Positions 23,497 through 32,636 of a stretch of 39,671 nucleotides of DNA are shown here, piece by piece (position 1 is the first letter of the stretch; each line of letters starts with the position of its first letter). The stretch is from an uncultured Bacteroidales bacterium (GTDB taxonomy: Bacteria > Bacteroidota > Bacteroidia > Bacteroidales > FEN-979). Made by a program: the position numbers and the translations under genes. The stretch is from positions 1 to 39,671 of the forward strand of contig CAIWTA010000233.1 in NCBI GenBank assembly GCA_903915465.1, given 5' to 3'. Under the pieces are notes generated by a model. That model saw only the letters and a program-made list of their open reading frames with translations. It made no database searches and was not told where the DNA came from.

Positions 23497-24620
23497 TTAA
23501 CTGGTTTGGAAAACAATGCAGTGAATGAAAGAGAACCATTTATAAGAAGTATAGGAATCTCCAGGAATGGTACAAAGAACCATAAACCTTTTTCATTAAG
23601 ACGGATCATGCATTTGCGAAAAATATAGAGTTGGTTGGAGAACCGTATAAAAAATAACGCCAGAACAAAAAGAATATTATAATTTAAGGCCAAAAGCCAG
23701 ATAAACAGTACATAAAACAGGGCAGTGCTCAGGGAATAAGTACCAAGCAGGATTTTGTGTTTCCACCTGTAAAATCTGCCCGTCGAAAGATGACGCTGTT
23801 TTTGGGTAATCCAGCTACTGAATGTCTTCTTGGGTTCAGAAATAGTGTAACTCTCAGGATCTATCTTGATCTTCGAATTCCTTTTGTTGGCCACATGGTT
23901 GATGAAAAGATCATCATCACCGGAGCTGATGTTATAGTGTGAGATAAACCCTCTGTTTTCAAAAAACAATGATTTCCTGTAGGCCATATTTCGCCCGACT
24001 CCCATGTAAGGAATTCCTGCCAGTGCATAGGAAAAGTACTGAATGGCAATGTGGGAAGTATCATAACGTATCAGTTTATCAAGCAATCCTTTAGATTTTT
24101 TATACCCGCCATAACCTAATACAATGTCGGTGGATCCGGTAAAAGATTGTTGCATAAAACCAAGCCACTTTCTTGTAACCGGACGACAATCAGCATCAGT
24201 AAGAAGAATCAAATCGTTATGTGCTGATTTTATTCCTATTGAAAGAGGGAATTTTTTTCCGGAAAAAAAATTGAGGTTTTGCCGGATCTCAACTACCTTC
24301 AATTGTGGATGTTGTTCAGCAAGCCGGGCCAAAAGGAATGCACTGTCATCATCAGAATTGTTATTCACAACAACAACCTCAAAATCAGGATGATCCTGGT
24401 CAAGAATATAGGGTAAATTTTCCTTCAGATGAGAATACCCATCCCTGGAGCATATCACGACAGAAACTCCATTGATGTCTCCCTGGGCAGTTTTATCTTT
24501 GTAAACAACTAATCTCACAAATATTACCCAGTAATAGAGAAGTTGGATTAATAGGAATCCGGCAAATGAAATAAACAAAATAAAATAAATCCCGCCAAAA
24601 GGCTGAAGTCCACTAAGCAT
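23487..24620 (-). CDS. Membrane glycosyltransferase, family 2
   Basis: 377 aa. One N-terminal TM helix (about 10-38), a GT-A catalytic domain (about 48-280) and two or three C-terminal TM helices (about 288-370). Catalytic features: SVVICSRDGYSHLKENLP, the nucleotide-sugar and metal motif TDADCRP, GDDDLFINHVA with the catalytic Asp pair, and QKQRHLSTGRF in the position of the QxxRW motif. It should transfer a sugar from an activated donor at the cytoplasmic face of the inner membrane; substrate unknown. First gene of a GT-sigma-urocanase series. Confidence 0.9.
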   Translation of the reverse strand: MLSGLQPFGGIYFILFISFAGFLLIQLLYYWVIFVRLVVYKDKTAQGDINGVSVVICSRDGYSHLKENLPYILDQDHPDFEVVVVNNNSDDDSAFLLARLAEQHPQLKVVEIRQNLNFFSGKKFPLSIGIKSAHNDLILLTDADCRPVTRKWLGFMQQSFTGSTDIVLGYGGYKKSKGLLDKLIRYDTSHIAIQYFSYALAGIPYMGVGRNMAYRKSLFFENRGFISHYNISSGDDDLFINHVANKRNSKIKIDPESYTISEPKKTFSSWITQKQRHLSTGRFYRWKHKILLGTYSLSTALFYVLFIWLLALNYNILFVLALFFIRFSNQLYIFRKCMIRLNEKGLWFFVPFLEIPILLINGSLSFTALFSKPVKWK

Positions 24621-24647
24621 TTAACAACATTTAACAGATTGTCCGGG

Positions 24648-24655
24648 CAAATTTA
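24648..24655 (-). promoter_or_regulatory. -7 element of the glycosyltransferase operon
   Basis: Minus strand TAAATTTG, a perfect TAnnTTTG box, with a predicted start about 20 bases before the ATG at 24620. It is back to back with the tgt promoter. Confidence 0.45.
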
Positions 24656-24677
24656 TCCATATTAATTGAATAAAAAT

Positions 24678-24685
24678 TACCTTTG
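24678..24685 (+). promoter_or_regulatory. -7 element of the tgt operon
   Basis: TACCTTTG, a perfect TAnnTTTG box; a TTTA at 24652-24655 is a weak -33 candidate. The predicted leader is about 60 bases. Confidence 0.45.
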
Positions 24686-24752
24686 TCAAAATTTCGATAA
24701 ATCCCTTATTTAAAGGGCTTTACATGTTAATAATCCTCCTTTACCGGATTTC

Positions 24753-25883
24753 ATGGATTTTATTCTTAACCATACAGATCTTACTTCCTCTGCAAGAGCC
24801 GGGACTCTTCATACTGACCATGGAGTTATTGAAACACCTGTGTTTATGCCGGTTGGCACAGCAGGGGCAGTGAAAGCTCTGCATTTTAAAGAGTTACGCG
24901 ATGATATCAGGGCCCAGATTGTCCTTGGTAATACCTATCATTTATATTTGCGTCCTGGTGCAGAAATCATTGAAAAAGCAGGCGGATTGCAACAATTCAA
25001 TGGATGGAGGAAGCCTATGCTCACTGACAGTGGGGGGTTTCAGATATTTTCACTTGCTGCCCTGCGTAAATTCACGGAAGATGGAGTTGTTTTTCAATCA
25101 CACATTGATGGGTCAAAACATTTCTTCACTCCCGAAAAATCAATTGACATACAGCGAAGCCTGGGAGCAGATATCATCATGGCATTTGATGAATGCACAC
25201 CATATCCATGTGACTATCAATATGCACGTAGCTCCATGGCGTTGACTCATCGCTGGCTTGAGCGGTGTATCAACCATTTCTCTCAAACAGAGTGCCCACA
25301 CGGTTATAAGCAGAGCCTTTTTCCGATTGTCCAGGGAAGTGTATACAAGGACTTGCGACTCAAATCTGCAGAATTTATTGCCTCTCAGAATGCCGATGGG
25401 AATGCGATCGGTGGGTTATCTGTTGGTGAACCGGTAGAAATCATGTATGAAATGACCGAAGAAGTTTGTGCCATTCTTCCCATTCAAAAACCGCGTTACC
25501 TTATGGGAGTAGGAACACCGGCAAATATCCTCCACAGCATTGCATTGGGTGTTGATATGTTCGATTGTGTTATTCCGACAAGAAATGGAAGAAACGGCAT
25601 GCTTTTCACCAGAAATGGGATCATCAATATCAAAAATGAGAAATGGAAAGAAGACTTTTCCCCGCTTGAAGCAGAAGGTTCGGTGTTTCCCGACATTGAA
25701 TATTCGAAAGCATATCTTCGTCATCTTTTTATCTCTAAGGAAATCCTTGCTGCTATGATCGCAACGATTCACAACCTCGGTTTTTATATGTGGCTGATGC
25801 AGGAAGCCAGGAAAAAGATCATCGAAGGAACCTTTGTTGCATGGAAAGACACCATGGTCAAGCAACTCATGCAACGATTGTGA
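24753..25883 (+). CDS. tgt: tRNA-guanine transglycosylase
   Basis: 376 aa, normal family length. Tgt swaps guanine-34 of GUN anticodon tRNAs for preQ1 in queuosine synthesis. Substrate-pocket and catalytic residues are present: Asp92 (LTDSGGFQIFS), the nucleophile Asp271 (FDCVIPTRNGRNG) and the preQ1-binding region (GLSVGEP). The zinc site is altered. The position where the classical enzyme has CxCxxC reads E-G309-S-V311-F-P-D314, so all three cysteines are missing, while the fourth ligand His340 (ATIHN) is kept. The segment has the same length as in zinc-containing enzymes. I recall that other Bacteroidota Tgt proteins also lack these cysteines. The stop overlaps the next gene (TGATG). Confidence 0.95.
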   Translation: MDFILNHTDLTSSARAGTLHTDHGVIETPVFMPVGTAGAVKALHFKELRDDIRAQIVLGNTYHLYLRPGAEIIEKAGGLQQFNGWRKPMLTDSGGFQIFSLAALRKFTEDGVVFQSHIDGSKHFFTPEKSIDIQRSLGADIIMAFDECTPYPCDYQYARSSMALTHRWLERCINHFSQTECPHGYKQSLFPIVQGSVYKDLRLKSAEFIASQNADGNAIGGLSVGEPVEIMYEMTEEVCAILPIQKPRYLMGVGTPANILHSIALGVDMFDCVIPTRNGRNGMLFTRNGIINIKNEKWKEDFSPLEAEGSVFPDIEYSKAYLRHLFISKEILAAMIATIHNLGFYMWLMQEARKKIIEGTFVAWKDTMVKQLMQRL

Positions 25884-26998
25884 TGAAAAACATACGTTTC
25901 GATAACAATTCTTTTTTCTCCCTGAAAACGATCGATCGTTATATCATCAGGAAGTTTTTAGGAACATTCTTCTTTTCCATAATCCTGTTACTTTTCATCA
26001 TTATCATTTTTGATATCTCCGAGAAAATCGATGATTTCCTGAAACATGATGCCCCTCTAAAAGCTATCATCTTTAATTATTACCTGAATTTCATTCCCCA
26101 TTTTATCAACCTCTTCAGCTATCTTTTCGTCTTCATTTCAGTCATTTATTTTACTTCAAAAATGGCCTCCAATTCGGAAATCATTGCAATCCTCAGCAGT
26201 GGGATCAGTTTCCGGCGACTACTTTATCCCTATTTTATCTCTGCTATCATCCTTGCAGTGATGTCTTTCATCCTGGGAAACTTCATCATTCCTTACACCA
26301 ACAGGGGGAAACTTGCATTTGAACGGAAATACATTAAAGATGCCAAGCAGTTCAACGATATGAACATCCACAAACAGATAAGTCCGGGAACCTATATCTA
26401 TCTCGAAAATTTCAACATTGCCTCAAAAGTTGGATGGAAGTTTTCGCTGGAAAAGTTTGCAGGACGGGAATTGATTTATAAACTGATGGCCGACCGTGTG
26501 GAATGGGACAGTGTCTCCTCAAAATGGAAGCTTAAATCCTATTATTCCAGGGTAATTAATGCAACCCATGAAAGTATCCATAAAGGGTCGCAACTTGATA
26601 CAATTCTGCCCTTCCGTCCGGCAGAATTTCTTGAAGATCTTGAGGAAGTGTCCATTATGAATTATTCGACCCTGGCAGAACATATAAAAAAGAAAGAACT
26701 TCGCGGTGATCAGGATGTGATAAAATTCAAGGTTAAAAAATATGAAAGAACGATTTTCCCCTTTGCCACACTGATACTTACCCTTATCGCTGTTTCTGTA
26801 TCCAGCCGGAAAGTGAGAGGCGGAATCGGCTTCAATCTCGGCTTGGGCCTTATGCTGACTTTTTCTTACATCCTGTTTATGCAAGTGTTCACCGTAATGG
26901 CTACTTTTGGGAACTTCCCTCCATTACTCTCTGTTTGGATTCCCAATATTCTTTTCGGGATCATTGCGGTAATTCTTGCAATGAAAGCACCGAAATAG
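25883..26998 (+). CDS. LptF/LptG-family permease (YjgP/YjgQ)
   Basis: 371 aa from ATG 25883, which shares one base with the tgt stop; the frame extends upstream inside tgt. LptF/G with the LptB ATPase extracts LPS from the inner membrane. The N-terminus follows the family (TIDRYIIRKFLGTFFFSIILLLFIIIIFDISEKID), with TM helices at about 20-45, 65-90, 105-125 and, after a periplasmic jellyroll domain of about 130-275, a C-terminal cluster (FPFATLILTLIAVSVSSRKVRGG, then LGLGLMLTFSYILFM and a last helix ending MKAPK). tgt-lptG adjacency is common in Bacteroidota. Its partner lptF and lptB are not in the window. Confidence 0.9.
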   Translation: MKNIRFDNNSFFSLKTIDRYIIRKFLGTFFFSIILLLFIIIIFDISEKIDDFLKHDAPLKAIIFNYYLNFIPHFINLFSYLFVFISVIYFTSKMASNSEIIAILSSGISFRRLLYPYFISAIILAVMSFILGNFIIPYTNRGKLAFERKYIKDAKQFNDMNIHKQISPGTYIYLENFNIASKVGWKFSLEKFAGRELIYKLMADRVEWDSVSSKWKLKSYYSRVINATHESIHKGSQLDTILPFRPAEFLEDLEEVSIMNYSTLAEHIKKKELRGDQDVIKFKVKKYERTIFPFATLILTLIAVSVSSRKVRGGIGFNLGLGLMLTFSYILFMQVFTVMATFGNFPPLLSVWIPNILFGIIAVILAMKAPK

Positions 26999-27002
26999 GC
27001 AG

Positions 27003-27044
27003 AAGTCGAAAGTCGAAAGTCGAAAGTTGAAAGTTGAAAGTCAA
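27003..27044. repeat. Six tandem AAGTCGA-type heptamers
   Basis: Six contiguous 7-base units (AAGTCGA x3, AAGTTGA x2, AAGTCAA) between the permease stop and the methyltransferase gene. Same unit as at 6904-6930. Confidence 0.75.
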
Positions 27045-27083
27045 ATGTCTGATTATTCTAATGTCTAATGCGTTATTCCTGAA

Positions 27084-27821
27084 ATGATCAAACTTTATTC
27101 ATCACTGGCGACAGTCTACCATGAAATGTATCAGCAGATTTTTGATTACGACAAGGAATTCAGGTTTTATCATTCAGTCCTGCAGAAAAAGAATTGTCAT
27201 AAGATTGTCGAGATTGGCTGTGGTACGGGTTTGCTTGCAAAAAAACTGATAAATGCAGGGTACGACTACCTGGGAGTCGATTTGTACGATGAGATGCTTG
27301 AAATTGCAAGAAAGGAAACAAATTCAGACCGGTTTATTCAAGGCGATATGAGGTATCTTCAGTTAGACCAATCTTTTGATTGTGCTTTGATTACAGGACG
27401 TTCGATCGCCTATGTAACAGAAAATCAGGAAATTATTTCCACCCTCAATGGCATTAATCATCTCCTAAAAGATGATGGATATTTTATCTTTGATTCGTTT
27501 GATGCAAATAAAATCTTTGAAAACTTTACTGAAAAATCTGAACAAGTTGTAAAATCAGGGAATAGAACGATCAGGCGAAAAAACAAAATGATCAGAAACC
27601 TGGCGACCGGCTGGACATGGGATTTTGTGGCAAAGTATATCATTGAAGAAAATGACGAAATGGTTGAATATGAAGATTTTACGACATTGCGAGCGTTTAC
27701 AAAGGACGAAATCTATCTTTTTCTAAAACTTACCAGATTCAACCTGGTTGAAGTTGTCCAGGATAACGTATTGAGGTTTGTTGCAAAAAAGGAAAATGTT
27801 ATCAGTGAAGTCATTAGTTAG
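27084..27821 (+). CDS. Class I SAM-dependent methyltransferase
   Basis: 245 aa. The Rossmann SAM-binding motif I is VEIGCGTGLLAKKL (about residues 42-55); motif II GVDLYDEML carries the acidic ribose-binding Asp; motif III FIQGDMRYL and motif IV FDCALITGRSIAYV follow. A C-terminal small domain (EYEDFTTLRAFTKDEIYLFLKLTRFNL) is typical of small-molecule methyltransferases of the Methyltransf_25 type. The substrate cannot be told from the sequence. It stands alone after the repeat array and converges on the large PKD/FISUMP gene with a 39-base gap. Confidence 0.88.
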   Translation: MIKLYSSLATVYHEMYQQIFDYDKEFRFYHSVLQKKNCHKIVEIGCGTGLLAKKLINAGYDYLGVDLYDEMLEIARKETNSDRFIQGDMRYLQLDQSFDCALITGRSIAYVTENQEIISTLNGINHLLKDDGYFIFDSFDANKIFENFTEKSEQVVKSGNRTIRRKNKMIRNLATGWTWDFVAKYIIEENDEMVEYEDFTTLRAFTKDEIYLFLKLTRFNLVEVVQDNVLRFVAKKENVISEVIS

Positions 27822-27860
27822 CCATTTTACTCTTTTTCGTTGTATTCATCAAAATTGGTT

Positions 27861-30800
27861 TCAATCCCTCAAACACCTCACCGAAAACGCATTTGCCCTG
27901 GAGGATGGATAAAGAGAGACCGAAAAATCGTAAATATTCATCCCGTGTGATAACGCCTTAAATTGACCCCACGATGTGGAAGACCATAATAGTGATGCGA
28001 AATCAATAAAATTCCAACCCGAATTCAGAGAGTTAACACCAACCCTTCTTGCCTGGAATCCATTGATAAATAAATCCTGTAATTTTACCCCTGCAAACTC
28101 TTTACCTCGATAAAAAGTAAATAATTCCTGCCAGTCGCTTTCATTCGGAACATGCCACCCGGGCGGACATAAACCCTGGTTTGCCGGTGTGTCATCGTAT
28201 TGCATCATTTCATCCCATTGATAATGCGCGCCATAATTGTTACAATTGGCAGAATTGTCATCATAACAATATTTCTCGGCAATACAATTATCAACCTGTA
28301 TAAGAGAAGAAGAAATGTATTTTCCGTAATTAAGATTTGAGGCCATCCAGCATTGGGTTCCGATCTGAACGGTTGGGTATGGTTTATTTTCACGGATATC
28401 AATAAGATTATTTCCACACGCAAATGCTGCTGTTGATTGAACAATGATATTCCTTGTTTTACTTGCATTGCAAATAGCCGAATTTGTATAAGAATAAGTT
28501 ATCGTTTTTGTGCCGGTTCCTGCAGATAACGGATTAAAGAAACCTGTCACAGAATTTACCCCCGGCCCTGAATAGGTTCCGTTCAACGGAAATCCACCTT
28601 TCAGTCTGAATGGTTTCGCATTTATCGTTGTAATGCTGTCAATGCATGAAATAAATGTTACCTGTGGTGAAGGACTGACCGTCATACTTATCGGAGCCGA
28701 GCTTGCGGGATTCCCTGAAGGACAGGTGATATTTGAATTCAGGGAGCAAATGATAATGTCTCCGTTCTGGGGCGAATACGAGTAAACAGCGATGTTCGAA
28801 CCGACAACTGATCCATTGACAAACCACTGGAAGATAGGAGATGATCCCCCGTTCACGGAAGTTGCAGTGAATGTTACAGGAATACCGGCACAAACCGGGT
28901 TATTCGAAGCTGCCGCACCAACGCTTACCGGCATATTTGGATTGACCACCATAGTGATTTGGCTACTGATTGCAGGATTGCCTGATTTACATATCTCTGA
29001 GGATGTAAGTGTACAGGTGATAATATCTCCGTTGCCTGGTGTGTAGGAATAAACAGAACTGCCTGCTCCGAAATTGGTTCCGTTGACTTTCCATTGATAT
29101 AATGGTGTTGTTCCTCCATTTGTTGGAACTGCCGTAAAAGTTACCGATGATCCTGAACAGACCGGGTTTACTGATGCTGAAACCGAAACGCTGACAGGCA
29201 GGTTGGGATTTACAATCATCGTGATCGTATTTGATGTGGCAGGATTATTGAAATCGCAGGGGGTGATGGAAGAGGCAAGGATGCAACTCACCTGGTCTCC
29301 GTTCGAAGGTGTATGAGTGAAGGTGGTACTATTGCCGCCGGCATTTCCTCCGTTCAATTTCCAATGATAGACGGGGGAGGCTCCGGGGTTTTGAAGCGCT
29401 GCGGTGAATGTGACAGGCGTTCCCGCACAGATATTATTAGCGGAAGCCACGATCGTCACCTTTACGGTATCAATCGGATTCACAGTCACCTGAAAATCTA
29501 CAGCCGTGCCGGTACAGCTTCCGACTTTCGGCGTTATATGGTAAGTTACGATACCAGGTGTCGTAAAGTGATTGACCAGGAGCTGGTTTATCACCAGCCC
29601 TGAATCTAAGCTGAAACCGTTGATATTGCCGGATGTCAGCGAAGCAGTCCAAGTGAAAGTCGCGGTGGGCACATTTGATAGTAATTGAATGCCGGTGTAT
29701 TCTCCCGAACAGATCGATTTTATGAGCGGAGGATTATTGGTTACCTGCGGAACCGGTGTAGTAAAGAGCTGAATCGTATCGGAACCGCTGCACCCGTGCG
29801 TATTCGATACGATAACACAGTATTTCCCGGCGACAGATGTCATGAAAGTCTGAGCATTGCCGACAATCAACCCTGAATTGACATCTTTCCATTCATAAGC
29901 GCAACCTGTACAGGAACCGGCATCAAAAGTATACGAATTCCCATTGCAGATCGTGCGGTCAGGACCAAGATCAACTGCCGGAACTGGATAGATTGTAACT
30001 TGATGGTGAACCGTATCGATCCGTTTATCATCATGGTAAGCTATCACAGTTACGTTCCAGATTCCCGGTCCGGAAAATTGATGCGTAGGATTTGGCAATT
30101 GTGATAAATTGTTTGTTCCTGAAGCAGGATCGCCGAAATTCCAACGGACGCTGTCGGCGGGAGGCCAGATTTGGGTGGTGAATGAAACCGGTACTCCGTC
30201 GCATGTATCAGCGGCTTTAACCTTGACATAATATGTCTGAAGGAATTGGGGGAGACCATATCGACAGATTCGCCCTTTAGTCCATATGGCGTTCCTTTGA
30301 AAACCACATGCTGGGGCGGGAAGCGAAGGAAAGTTAATCACACTTAATGAATCCTTGTTTTCCTCGGACAAATATATTTTATGATCAGGTCCCATCATCA
30401 GAAAAGAAAAAGTTTGGTTGTTTCCTAAAAAAATCGCACTTTGCATGAACAGTGCTGAATCCGTTAGGGTTGCATCGAACTGACGTAGACTACCAGGATT
30501 ATTAGTTTGATGAACATACAGGTATTTTGAGTCATATGAAAATTCCACTCCGCCCTGGCCACTATTTCCAATTGAACTAATATTGAATCCAAATAGAGGA
30601 GTCACCACACCTGTCACAGTATTAAAATGACAAAATTCAGAAATACTGTCGGTGGTCATTATTAGCTTATTACCATCCGGTGATATCCTCAACTGTATAC
30701 CATGATTAGATGTATTGTTTAGTACAGAAAGCCCGTTGCTTATCACCGGGATGGTGTCCAGGCCGGATGCATTTATCAGGTAAGAATAATAATGGTTAGA

Positions 30801-31349
30801 TACAATGAAATCCTTCACAACTATCCATGTATCTTTATTATTCTGATGACGAATGCCGGTTATTAGATCTGATGTGTGAGACCCATAGTAAATTTGGATC
30901 CAGTACTGTCCTGGAATAATATCACCAAGCCCGCCGTTGAGTGTCATATCGATTTTAGCCAAAGTGAGGCCATGGCTGTCTGCCCCATAGGAGCCATCCA
31001 TCGTAAAAAGAAAAAAGAGGTTTTTATTGATCTGATCCCGTACTGCAAAAGAACTTTGCCTTCCCCTTGCCCATCCAGCCGGTGCTCCACCATTGGGCAT
31101 CATATTGTGGTTCCTATCAAAGACCTTATTCTCATCAAGGTAAAACAATAGGTTACCCAGAGAATCCGACTGACAGAAATTATTATACCAGGATTCGAAA
31201 AGTGGAGAAGCATTTTGAAGAACGACCGGTGATCCTGAATTGAAATCCAATCCTGCCCTGTTACCGAAATACCAGATGTTATGTTCTCCCTGAGAAAAAC
31301 TCAAGATTGGAAAAAGGAGAAGAAAACCGAAAATTATTCTGATTTTCAT
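27861..31349 (-). CDS. Large PKD/Ig-like surface protein with C-terminal FISUMP domain
   Basis: 1162 aa. Signal peptide at about 1-19 (IIFGFLLLFPILSFSQ). Residues about 20-380 form a propeller-like region beginning HNIWYFGNRAGLDFNSG, a family opening seen in Bacteroidota secreted proteins. A PKD domain (about 388-470) contains VRWNFGDPASG and ends in FSGPGIWNVTVIAYH. An Ig-like segment (LGPDRTICNGNSYTFDAG) and a PKD-like segment follow to about 645. Three related Ig-like repeats of about 90 residues follow (each NP.CAG/SG..VTFTA...NGG..P.YQW.VNG...G......Y.P.NGD.I.C.L.S). One FISUMP domain (about 985-1162) closes the protein: PYPTVQIGTQCWMASNLNYG to FSVRCLRD. No T9SS sorting domain follows. 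Probably an extracellular adhesin or structural protein. Confidence 0.86.
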   Translation of the reverse strand: MKIRIIFGFLLLFPILSFSQGEHNIWYFGNRAGLDFNSGSPVVLQNASPLFESWYNNFCQSDSLGNLLFYLDENKVFDRNHNMMPNGGAPAGWARGRQSSFAVRDQINKNLFFLFTMDGSYGADSHGLTLAKIDMTLNGGLGDIIPGQYWIQIYYGSHTSDLITGIRHQNNKDTWIVVKDFIVSNHYYSYLINASGLDTIPVISNGLSVLNNTSNHGIQLRISPDGNKLIMTTDSISEFCHFNTVTGVVTPLFGFNISSIGNSGQGGVEFSYDSKYLYVHQTNNPGSLRQFDATLTDSALFMQSAIFLGNNQTFSFLMMGPDHKIYLSEENKDSLSVINFPSLPAPACGFQRNAIWTKGRICRYGLPQFLQTYYVKVKAADTCDGVPVSFTTQIWPPADSVRWNFGDPASGTNNLSQLPNPTHQFSGPGIWNVTVIAYHDDKRIDTVHHQVTIYPVPAVDLGPDRTICNGNSYTFDAGSCTGCAYEWKDVNSGLIVGNAQTFMTSVAGKYCVIVSNTHGCSGSDTIQLFTTPVPQVTNNPPLIKSICSGEYTGIQLLSNVPTATFTWTASLTSGNINGFSLDSGLVINQLLVNHFTTPGIVTYHITPKVGSCTGTAVDFQVTVNPIDTVKVTIVASANNICAGTPVTFTAALQNPGASPVYHWKLNGGNAGGNSTTFTHTPSNGDQVSCILASSITPCDFNNPATSNTITMIVNPNLPVSVSVSASVNPVCSGSSVTFTAVPTNGGTTPLYQWKVNGTNFGAGSSVYSYTPGNGDIITCTLTSSEICKSGNPAISSQITMVVNPNMPVSVGAAASNNPVCAGIPVTFTATSVNGGSSPIFQWFVNGSVVGSNIAVYSYSPQNGDIIICSLNSNITCPSGNPASSAPISMTVSPSPQVTFISCIDSITTINAKPFRLKGGFPLNGTYSGPGVNSVTGFFNPLSAGTGTKTITYSYTNSAICNASKTRNIIVQSTAAFACGNNLIDIRENKPYPTVQIGTQCWMASNLNYGKYISSSLIQVDNCIAEKYCYDDNSANCNNYGAHYQWDEMMQYDDTPANQGLCPPGWHVPNESDWQELFTFYRGKEFAGVKLQDLFINGFQARRVGVNSLNSGWNFIDFASLLWSSTSWGQFKALSHGMNIYDFSVSLYPSSRANAFSVRCLRD

Positions 31350-31372
31350 CTTAAAACAGGCGATTAGTCTAT

Positions 31373-31380
31373 CAAAAGTA
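31373..31380 (-). promoter_or_regulatory. -7 element of the PKD/FISUMP gene
   Basis: Minus strand TACTTTTG, a perfect TAnnTTTG box, 24 bases before the ATG at 31349. No clear -33 box. Confidence 0.45.
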
Positions 31381-31548
31381 ATTAATAAAATTCAATTTGG
31401 CAGAAGACTATTAGGTACAAATCTGAATATTGATCAAGGTTAGCTGACCAACATCAATATTTAAGACAAATAGATTTGCTGATAGTTGTCTGTTTGTGTC
31501 CTTTACCAAATATTTCCAAACTGAGATTTCCTTAAGGAATATAAAGTG

Positions 31549-31556
31549 TAAATTTG
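31549..31556 (+). promoter_or_regulatory. -7 element of the Bro-N gene
   Basis: TAAATTTG, a perfect TAnnTTTG box, with TTTC at 31527-31530 (18-base spacer). The predicted transcription start is near 31563, which supports ATG 31578 as the true start over the TTG at 31554. Confidence 0.5.
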
Positions 31557-31577
31557 TATTTACTAACATGCAATTAT

Positions 31578-32423
31578 ATGACTAAAGAAACGGCCATCAA
31601 ACTATTTAATCAAAAACAGGTTCGTTGTCATTGGGATAGCGAACAGGAAAAATGGTATTTCTCCATTGTTGATGTTCTTGAAGTCCTTACAGAGAGTATT
31701 GACCCACAAGCTTACTGGAGAAAATTAAAAGAAAGGTTAAAAAAAGAAGGAAATGAAACCGTGACGGATTGTCACGGTTTGAAAATGATCGCTGCTGATG
31801 GAAAAATGCGATTAACCGACGTAGCTGACACTGATCAGCTTTTCCGTTTAATTCAGTCAATTCCATCGCCAAAAGCGGAACCATTTAAAATGTGGTTGGC
31901 AAAAGTAGGTTCAGAGCGAATAGATGAAATTGAGGATCCCGAAAAGGGTATTGACCGGTTAATGGAGACTTATTTAAGAAAAGGATATTCCAAAGAATGG
32001 ATCAATCAACGCCTGAAAAGTATTGAGGTACGAAAAGATTTAACAGATGAATGGGAGAACAGAGGCGTTCAGAAGGGTCAGGAATTTGCTATTTTAACCG
32101 ATGATATCACAAAGGCCTGGAGTGGGTTTAATGTGAAACAATACAAAGCATTCAAAGAACTTAAAAAGGAAAACCTTCGTGATAACATGTCAAACCTGGA
32201 ACTGGTTTTAAATATGCTTGCCGAAGCAACAACAACAGAGATTTCAAAAGAAAAAAATCCTGCTTCTTTTGAAGATAACAGAAAAATTGCACGGCAGGGA
32301 GGAACTATTGCTGGAAATACCCGTAGAGAAATCGAATCAAAAACAGGGAAAAAGGTGATTACCCGTCAAAATGCTAAACAAATTTCCCAGAACAAGAATA
32401 AAGAGATTGACGGGAAGAAATAA
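31578..32423 (+). CDS. Bro-N domain (phage antirepressor-like) protein
   Basis: 281 aa from ATG 31578; the frame is open to a TTG at 31554, which is inside the promoter. The N-terminal Bro-N domain (about 1-105) reads FNQKQVRCHWDSEQEKWYFSIVDVLEVLTES, then YWRKLKERLKKEG and LTDVADTDQLFRLIQSIPSPKAEPFKMWLAKVG. The C-terminal half (WENRGVQKGQEFAILTDDITKAWSGF...NLELVLNMLAEA...DNRKIARQGGTIAGNTRREIE) resembles the C-terminal region of DinD-like proteins. Bro-N proteins are phage-derived DNA-binding proteins often carried alone on chromosomes. No phage genes flank it; it stands alone with its own promoter. Confidence 0.82.
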   Translation: MTKETAIKLFNQKQVRCHWDSEQEKWYFSIVDVLEVLTESIDPQAYWRKLKERLKKEGNETVTDCHGLKMIAADGKMRLTDVADTDQLFRLIQSIPSPKAEPFKMWLAKVGSERIDEIEDPEKGIDRLMETYLRKGYSKEWINQRLKSIEVRKDLTDEWENRGVQKGQEFAILTDDITKAWSGFNVKQYKAFKELKKENLRDNMSNLELVLNMLAEATTTEISKEKNPASFEDNRKIARQGGTIAGNTRREIESKTGKKVITRQNAKQISQNKNKEIDGKK

Positions 32424-32636
32424 ATTTCATTCTGCTTTTCTTTGCTCAATGCAAACCATCCCACAAACCAAATTTTCCGAACGTGAAATAGCCTAAGCCC
32501 GGGCTAAAATCCTGAAAAATTTCACCTCCTAAGCATGTCTGAAATAAGACTTTGGACTTTAATTATATTTTTTACCCACAATTCGATTTAATTGTTTACC
32601 TTCGCAGATATTTTTAAACATTATTATTATTATTTT

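Noticed and set aside
25677-25694. Loss of zinc cysteines in tgt taken as evidence for a pseudogene
   Set aside because: Length, frame and all catalytic residues are intact and the fourth ligand His is kept; a lineage trait is more likely than decay.
27003-27044. CRISPR-like tandem repeat
   Set aside because: The units are only 7 bases long and directly joined, without spacers.
32496-32505. AGCCCGGGCT palindrome as terminator of the Bro-N gene
   Set aside because: A perfect 10-base palindrome, but with no loop and no T-tract; more than 70 bases after the stop codon, and it resembles dispersed intergenic repeats.
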